The notes beneath the pieces were generated by a model. The model did not search any database, was not told where the DNA came from, and saw only the letters and a program-made list of their open reading frames with translations. Below, one piece after another: positions 52,547 through 56,348 of a stretch of 56,348 nt of DNA. Made by a program: the position numbers and the translations under genes. Every line of letters starts with the position of its first letter. Position 1 is the stretch's first letter. The DNA lies in contig JAGKWS010000012.1 in NCBI GenBank assembly GCA_021151685.1, forward strand, positions 1 through 56,348, in the 5' to 3' direction. The stretch comes from Chitinophagaceae bacterium. Lineage in GTDB: Bacteria > Bacteroidota > Bacteroidia > Chitinophagales > Chitinophagaceae.

Positions 52547-53458
52547 TTGAAACAGATAATAGGAATTACGGGAGGCACAGGAACTGTAGGGAAACACATT
52601 ATTCCATTACTCATAAATGCGGGTTACAATGTTGTTGTTCTCACAAGAAATATTGCTAACCGCTCGTCATCTCCCGGCATATCCTATGCCCTCTGGGATC
52701 CCGAAAAGAAACAATGCGACGAGCAGGCACTTGGTTCAATTTCTGGTATCATACACCTTGCAGGAGAGCCTGTAGCGGGTAAAAGATGGACAACAGAGCA
52801 AAAAAAACGTATTGCCGACAGTCGCATTGCCGGCACTCAATTCCTTGTGTCTACACTTGCCCGTTTGGGCAATTGCAAGGTGTTTATAGGCGCATCTGCC
52901 ATCGGTTTTTATGGGGCAGATAAATCCGATGGAAAGCCTTTTACCGAATACGCAACACCATCATCCGGTTTTCTGGAAGAAACTTGTGCCGGTTGGGAGG
53001 CCGAAGAACTAAAAGCAGCCACATATGCCCGTACTGCTATACTTCGCATTGGCATTGTATTGGCTCGCGAGGGTGGTGCCCTACCCGAGTTTATCCGAAC
53101 TTCAGGCCTCAGGGTGTTGGGTATTCCCGGCTCTGGCAAGCAAATAATAAGCTGGATACATGTAGATGACCTTGCCGCAATGTTTGTGTATGCTTTGCAA
53201 ACTGAAAATATAAGTGGTATATACAATGCGGTAGCACCCACTCCAGTCTCTTGCCGGCAGATGATGGACTCAATAGCGGATGAAAAAGGTGGCCTTTTCT
53301 TAAAAATGCCGGTACCCGCTTTTGCGCTCAAAATTGCATTGGGCGAAATGAGTATAGAGGTCCTGAAAAGTACGCGTGTAAGTGCACATAAAATAGTAGA
53401 AGCAGGGTTCAAATTTCAATATCCGCAACTGAATACGGCATTACATCATTTACTATAG
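52547..53458 (+). CDS. TIGR01777-family NAD(P)-binding epimerase-like protein
   Basis: 303 residues with start codon TTG: the Rossmann motif GITGGTGTVGKHI begins at residue 6, no in-frame ATG precedes it, and the -7 element lies just upstream. Further motifs are HLAGEPVAGKRW, ASAIGFYG (catalytic Ser/Tyr region), EAEELKA and SWIHVDDLA; the C-terminal DUF1731 part holds ALGEMSIEVLKSTRVSAHK. It is an extended-SDR protein of unknown substrate. It stands alone and ends near a long inverted repeat. Confidence 0.93.
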   Translation: MKQIIGITGGTGTVGKHIIPLLINAGYNVVVLTRNIANRSSSPGISYALWDPEKKQCDEQALGSISGIIHLAGEPVAGKRWTTEQKKRIADSRIAGTQFLVSTLARLGNCKVFIGASAIGFYGADKSDGKPFTEYATPSSGFLEETCAGWEAEELKAATYARTAILRIGIVLAREGGALPEFIRTSGLRVLGIPGSGKQIISWIHVDDLAAMFVYALQTENISGIYNAVAPTPVSCRQMMDSIADEKGGLFLKMPVPAFALKIALGEMSIEVLKSTRVSAHKIVEAGFKFQYPQLNTALHHLL

Positions 53459-53481
53459 CCATAATAAAGCTACCCAAACCC

Positions 53482-53530
53482 ACAATGCAACAGGGCTATC
53501 TCATATACTGAAATAGCCCTGTTGCATTGT
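53482..53530. terminator. Long inverted repeat between convergent genes, probable terminator
   Basis: A perfect 18-bp inverted repeat (53482-53499 and 53513-53530) with a 13-base loop lies between convergent genes. Neither strand has a full T-run after it, so it may work by structure (or protect 3' ends) more than as a classical intrinsic terminator. Confidence 0.65.
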
Positions 53531-53541
53531 AGAAATTACCT

Positions 53542-53817
53542 CTATTTCAAATCGCACTTAGCGGCAGTCCCCAACGTATCTGAGTATCCCAGTTTGGTTG
53601 TTTCGCAGAATGCCTTAGCCGATTCTTTATCCATATCATTGGCCAACAACACAGCCGTATCTTTTTCAAATATTATCACTGTATCTTGCTTTATTGCCTT
53701 TGTAACAAAGCAGGTACATTTCCAGTCTCCATAAGGGTTGTCATCACCCTTATTGCAAGAGGCAGTCATCAGCAGACCTCCCGTAACGGCGAATATGACA
53801 GGTAAGATTTTTTTCAT
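53542..53817 (-). CDS. Small cysteine-containing lipoprotein
   Basis: 91 residues from ATG 53817 with a lipoprotein signal (PVIFAVTGGLLMTASC, lipobox Cys21). The mature part has four more cysteines (WKCTCF, KAFCETT, AAKCDLK), suggesting two disulfide bonds in the periplasm. No named family is recognised. The longer frame to 53874 adds residues before a good signal and is not preferred. It stands alone. Confidence 0.8.
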   Translation of the reverse strand: MKKILPVIFAVTGGLLMTASCNKGDDNPYGDWKCTCFVTKAIKQDTVIIFEKDTAVLLANDMDKESAKAFCETTKLGYSDTLGTAAKCDLK

Positions 53818-54071
53818 GTCCTTTTTTTTAGTAACGTAAATGTAAGAAATATCAGACATTTTAGAGCCTGTCAAAGATTTGTTGCTCGTTTTTATTATCA
53901 GAATCGTTTTTCAACGAAACGATACACAGGTTGCAGCCATTGTCCCTTTGGTGAAACAATAACGAAATAGCAGCCATAAACAACCAATAAGAAACAGAAC
54001 GAAAAAATCTTAAACGAACTCGTATAATGTACCTTCTCTCAAAGAAGTATACACTTGCCCGAAAAATCAAT

Positions 54072-54704
54072 TTATGCAGGCTGCCAGTTACCGGGGTCTT
54101 GTCTCCATTGTGCCAGTATTTCGCTATCTTCTTTTTTTACGAGGCCCAGCTCTGTAGCTACTTCCATAAGTGCCATATAGTTACTTATGGTGTACAACGG
54201 TATGCCTGCCTTTGCAAATGCTTCATCAGCCACCGGAAAACCATAAGTGAACAAACCACACATACCCAGCACTTCGGCTCCCTGTGCACGTAGTGCATCT
54301 ACCACTTGAAGGCTGCTCTTACCTGTAGATATCAGGTCTTCTACCACTACTACTTTTTTGCCCGGCTCCAAATGACCCTCTATCTGGTTGCCCATACCAT
54401 GCTCCTTCGGTTTAGACCGCACATATATGAACGGTAAACGCAGCAAATCGGCCGCCATAACACCATGTGCTATACCCGCAGTAGCTACGCCCGCTATTAC
54501 TTCTGCATCCGGAAATTTCTCCAGCACCATGTTGGCCAGTTCACTCTTCACAAAGTCGCGCACATAGGGGAAAGACAATACCTTGCGGTTGTCGCAATAC
54601 ACAGGCGAACGCCAACCAGATGCCCATGTATATGGTTTTTGCAGGTTGACCTGTAATGCCTTAATTTGCAATAATTTTTCAGCGAATTGTTTTGGTGTAC
54701 TCAT
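54072..54704 (-). CDS. pyrE: Orotate phosphoribosyltransferase
   Basis: 210 residues from ATG 54704; a promoter ends six bases upstream. The PRPP-binding motif is VVVVEDLISTGKSS, with the KPYTWASGWRSPVYCDNR segment near the N-terminus and GVATAGIAHG in the middle, all typical of PyrE. It makes OMP from orotate and PRPP in pyrimidine synthesis. The other pyr genes are not here. It is divergent from the Nudix gene with 46 bases between the starts. Confidence 0.96.
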   Translation of the reverse strand: MSTPKQFAEKLLQIKALQVNLQKPYTWASGWRSPVYCDNRKVLSFPYVRDFVKSELANMVLEKFPDAEVIAGVATAGIAHGVMAADLLRLPFIYVRSKPKEHGMGNQIEGHLEPGKKVVVVEDLISTGKSSLQVVDALRAQGAEVLGMCGLFTYGFPVADEAFAKAGIPLYTISNYMALMEVATELGLVKKEDSEILAQWRQDPGNWQPA

Positions 54705-54710
54705 AACCAC

Positions 54711-54740
54711 CAAACCTACGCCAATTCGCCAATCCTTCAA
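54711..54740 (-). promoter_or_regulatory. pyrE promoter, apparently leaderless
   Basis: On the minus strand: -33 TTG (54738-54740), a 19-bp spacer and -7 TAGGTTTG (54711-54718). Six bases separate it from the pyrE ATG, so transcription should start at or next to the A of the start codon. Confidence 0.68.
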
Positions 54741-54750
54741 AAACAGAGCA

Positions 54751-55386
54751 ATGATTTTTTCCAGGAAAATATATTACAACGACAAGCCACTGGTACTTAC
54801 TACCAACCACGAAGCTTACCTGGAAACCTACCCGGTAGCCGAAATGTACCAATTCTTCAGTGGGGCCACACCACGCAATTTTCAGCAGGCACTCAATATG
54901 CTCGACAATCCGGGTAGCCGTGGTGCCATTATCGAAGATATATCTGAAGCCAACATGCTCGCGCAGCTGGAATCTATGTACCAGCCAATAATGGCAGGTG
55001 GTGGTTTGGTGTTTAATGAGTTTGGTGCCTTGCTCATGATATTCAGACGCGGTAAATGGGACCTGCCTAAAGGCAAGTTGGACGAAGGAGAAGATATTGC
55101 CCACTGCGCCCTGCGCGAAGTAACCGAAGAAACCGGGCTCGACAATATTCAACTCAATGGACACCTCTGCGACAGCTATCACATATATACACAAGACGAT
55201 GGTCAGTACCTGAAGCAGACTGTTTGGTACAAAATGATTGGCTCTTCTGAAGAAAAACTGAAACCACAAAAAGAAGAAAACATTTTGGAAGCAAGGTGGG
55301 TGTCAGAAAAAGAAATCAGCCAATTTGTGGGCCGCACCTACGAAGCTATAAGAGAAGTGTTAAAAACAGCAGGGTGCCGATGGTAG
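54751..55386 (+). CDS. Nudix hydrolase
   Basis: 211 residues from ATG 54751; upstream codons overlap pyrE and are not used. The Nudix box GKLDEGEDIAHCALREVTEETG follows the G-x5-E-x7-R-E-x-x-E-E-x-G rule. The N-terminal 85 residues form an extra domain common in Bacteroidota Nudix proteins of the ADP-ribose or nucleotide-hydrolase type. The substrate cannot be told from the box alone. It is divergent from pyrE. Confidence 0.92.
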   Translation: MIFSRKIYYNDKPLVLTTNHEAYLETYPVAEMYQFFSGATPRNFQQALNMLDNPGSRGAIIEDISEANMLAQLESMYQPIMAGGGLVFNEFGALLMIFRRGKWDLPKGKLDEGEDIAHCALREVTEETGLDNIQLNGHLCDSYHIYTQDDGQYLKQTVWYKMIGSSEEKLKPQKEENILEARWVSEKEISQFVGRTYEAIREVLKTAGCRW

Positions 55387-55428
55387 CCTGCATCTAATTG
55401 CTTACTTTTCAGGCATAGAATGTAGCCA

Positions 55429-56127
55429 ATGCGTGTGCCGTTCATTTTTATGTTGTTTAGCCTGTTGCTGTGCCATACGGCGCATGCCCAGCTTATACGT
55501 GGCGAGGTGGTGGGGATGAACGATAAAAAACCATTACCCGGTGTCCATATTGTCAATATCCACAACGACATCAATATTACTACCAATAACGATGGCACCT
55601 TCGTTATTGCAGGTACATCAGACGAGTTGCTCGAGTTCAGAATGCCCGGATACAAAACTACTCGTGTGCGCATACCTCGTGGCTTCATTCCCCCTTATTT
55701 CAAAATAATAATGGAACACCCGCCCGTACCTATACGTGGCGATGCCCTTGCCGGTACCCACAACTATGCATACGATAGTGCAAAGGCAAGAGAACGTTAT
55801 TCGCAGATATTAAATGTACCACAGTTATCTGCCATAGAGAAGATAAAGCACCCCTTTAGTGCCATGAGTGCCCGAAATAGGGAAATATGGGCATTTCAGG
55901 ATAATTATGAAGAAGCAGAAAAAGAAAGATATATCGACTATACTTTTAATAGAAACATGGTAAGTAGTATCACTGGTCTCACAAACGATAGCCTGTCCCG
56001 TTTCATGGTACGTTTTCGCCCCGGTTATGACCAGTTACGAAGCATGAATGAATATACGTTGTATAACTACGTAAAAATGAACGCCAGACGTTTCCGTAAT
56101 GTCAATAGGCCCATCAATGCCCAGTAA
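55429..56127 (+). CDS. Exported carboxypeptidase-regulatory-like domain protein, paralogue of the 15119 gene
   Basis: 232 residues. Signal peptide at 1-20 (FMLFSLLLCHTAHA), then a carboxypeptidase D regulatory-like beta-sandwich at about 22-95 (GEVVGMNDKKPLPGVHIVN, DGTFVIAGTSDE). The C-terminal part (about 110-232) has a helical pattern ARERYSQIL, PFSAMSARNREIWAFQDNY and YIDYTFNRNMVSSITGL that matches the layout of the 15119-15832 protein. Both look like members of one Bacteroidota family of unknown function. It lies 42 bases after the Nudix gene on the same strand, so co-transcription is possible. Confidence 0.85.
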   Translation: MRVPFIFMLFSLLLCHTAHAQLIRGEVVGMNDKKPLPGVHIVNIHNDINITTNNDGTFVIAGTSDELLEFRMPGYKTTRVRIPRGFIPPYFKIIMEHPPVPIRGDALAGTHNYAYDSAKARERYSQILNVPQLSAIEKIKHPFSAMSARNREIWAFQDNYEEAEKERYIDYTFNRNMVSSITGLTNDSLSRFMVRFRPGYDQLRSMNEYTLYNYVKMNARRFRNVNRPINAQ

Positions 56128-56209
56128 TGCCATGACCAGCAATTGGTTCTACCACACATTTACATTGTATGCTGTTTGTTAATTATGTAAAAACATACTT
56201 TTATTAGTA

Positions 56210-56217
56210 TATTTTTG
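56210..56217 (+). promoter_or_regulatory. Candidate -7 element before the terminal gene
   Basis: TATTTTTG matches TAnnTTTG, 24 bases before the ATG at 56242. The nearest TTG is 31 bases away, beyond the usual spacing. Confidence 0.4.
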
Positions 56218-56241
56218 TTGTGTAAATAAAATAGCTTTTCC

Positions 56242-56348
56242 ATGAATAACGCTTTTCCTACATCGTTAGAAGAAAAGCGGGTGAGTACGCTTCGTCTTTA
56301 CGACATTTTAGATACCCTACCCGAGGAAGATTTTGATAACATTACACG
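56242..56348 (+). CDS. Start of a probable GAF-domain sensor protein (cut by the window edge)
   Basis: 35 codons run from ATG 56242 to the edge without a stop. The pattern EEKRVSTLRLY-DILDTLPEEDFDNIT is the hallmark entry to a GAF domain of sensor histidine kinases and diguanylate cyclases (RLxxLxxYxILDTxPExxFDxIT). The downstream part, which would tell kinase from cyclase, is outside the window. Confidence 0.75.
   Translation, partial: MNNAFPTSLEEKRVSTLRLYDILDTLPEEDFDNIT

Overview
The window looks like chromosome of a Bacteroidota bacterium, most likely of the Chitinophagia/Chitinophagaceae type (inferred, not proven). Four things point there: several secreted proteins end in a type IX secretion (T9SS) Por-type sorting domain (PNP motif, then a beta-rich tail closing in a basic or aromatic residue); a coaBC - DUF4835 (PorD-like) - DUF4296 gene block is present; Shine-Dalgarno sites are generally absent; and several genes are preceded by the Bacteroidota promoter -7 element TAnnTTTG, in four cases with a -33 TTG at 19-22 nt spacing. 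I see no tRNA, rRNA, CRISPR array, insertion sequence, integrase or phage module.

Layout. 1-5108 (-): the 5' 1702 codons of a giant secreted repeat protein that runs off the left edge (IPT/TIG, FG-GAP propeller, Big_2-like Ig domains, SBBP propeller, more Ig domains, a third propeller). 5754-9191 (+): a sulfane-sulfur/redox operon with two small YgaP-type membrane proteins, a DUF6132 protein, a rhodanese, a thioredoxin and an unusual CoA-disulfide-reductase/rhodanese fusion carrying an internal lipoprotein signal. 9228-12245 (-): PlsC, DUF2520, CvfB-like and sugar phosphotransferase genes. 12370-14706 (-): a reprolysin-type T9SS metalloprotease. 15119-18518: an outer-surface regulatory-domain protein, PAP2 phosphatase, LptF/G permease and a START-like protein. 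18880-20744 (+): phosphate-transport pair DUF47 + PiT. 20802-29665: a single-domain response regulator, a YtxH/holin-like stress operon, nadD, lipA, OsmC, the T9SS-associated DUF4296/DUF4835/coaBC block, a three-repeat secreted protein and an acetyltransferase. 30147-37752: T9SS cargo, including two tandem M43 metalloproteases. 38019-42643: small lipoproteins, a LuxE-like acyl transferase, a DUF4139 protein and a secreted propeller-like protein. 42773-47858 (+): a TetR-controlled tripartite ABC efflux operon with palindromic operators over its promoter. 47847-49274 (-): GH125 mannosidase. 49556-51925 (+): T9SS Ig-repeat adhesin. 52202-56348: a small conserved-looking gene, a TIGR01777 epimerase, a lipoprotein, pyrE, a Nudix hydrolase, a second regulatory-domain protein and the start of a GAF-type sensor.

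How it fits together. Much of the window is cell-surface biology: five complete T9SS cargo proteins plus probably the truncated giant, a T9SS-linked accessory protein, envelope lipid and LPS-transport genes, and an efflux pump. The rest is core metabolism (CoA, NAD, lipoate, pyrimidine). The most unusual points are the internal-lipobox fusion at 7134-9191, the apparently leaderless tetR and pyrE promoters, the operator array before tetR, and the three-propeller giant.
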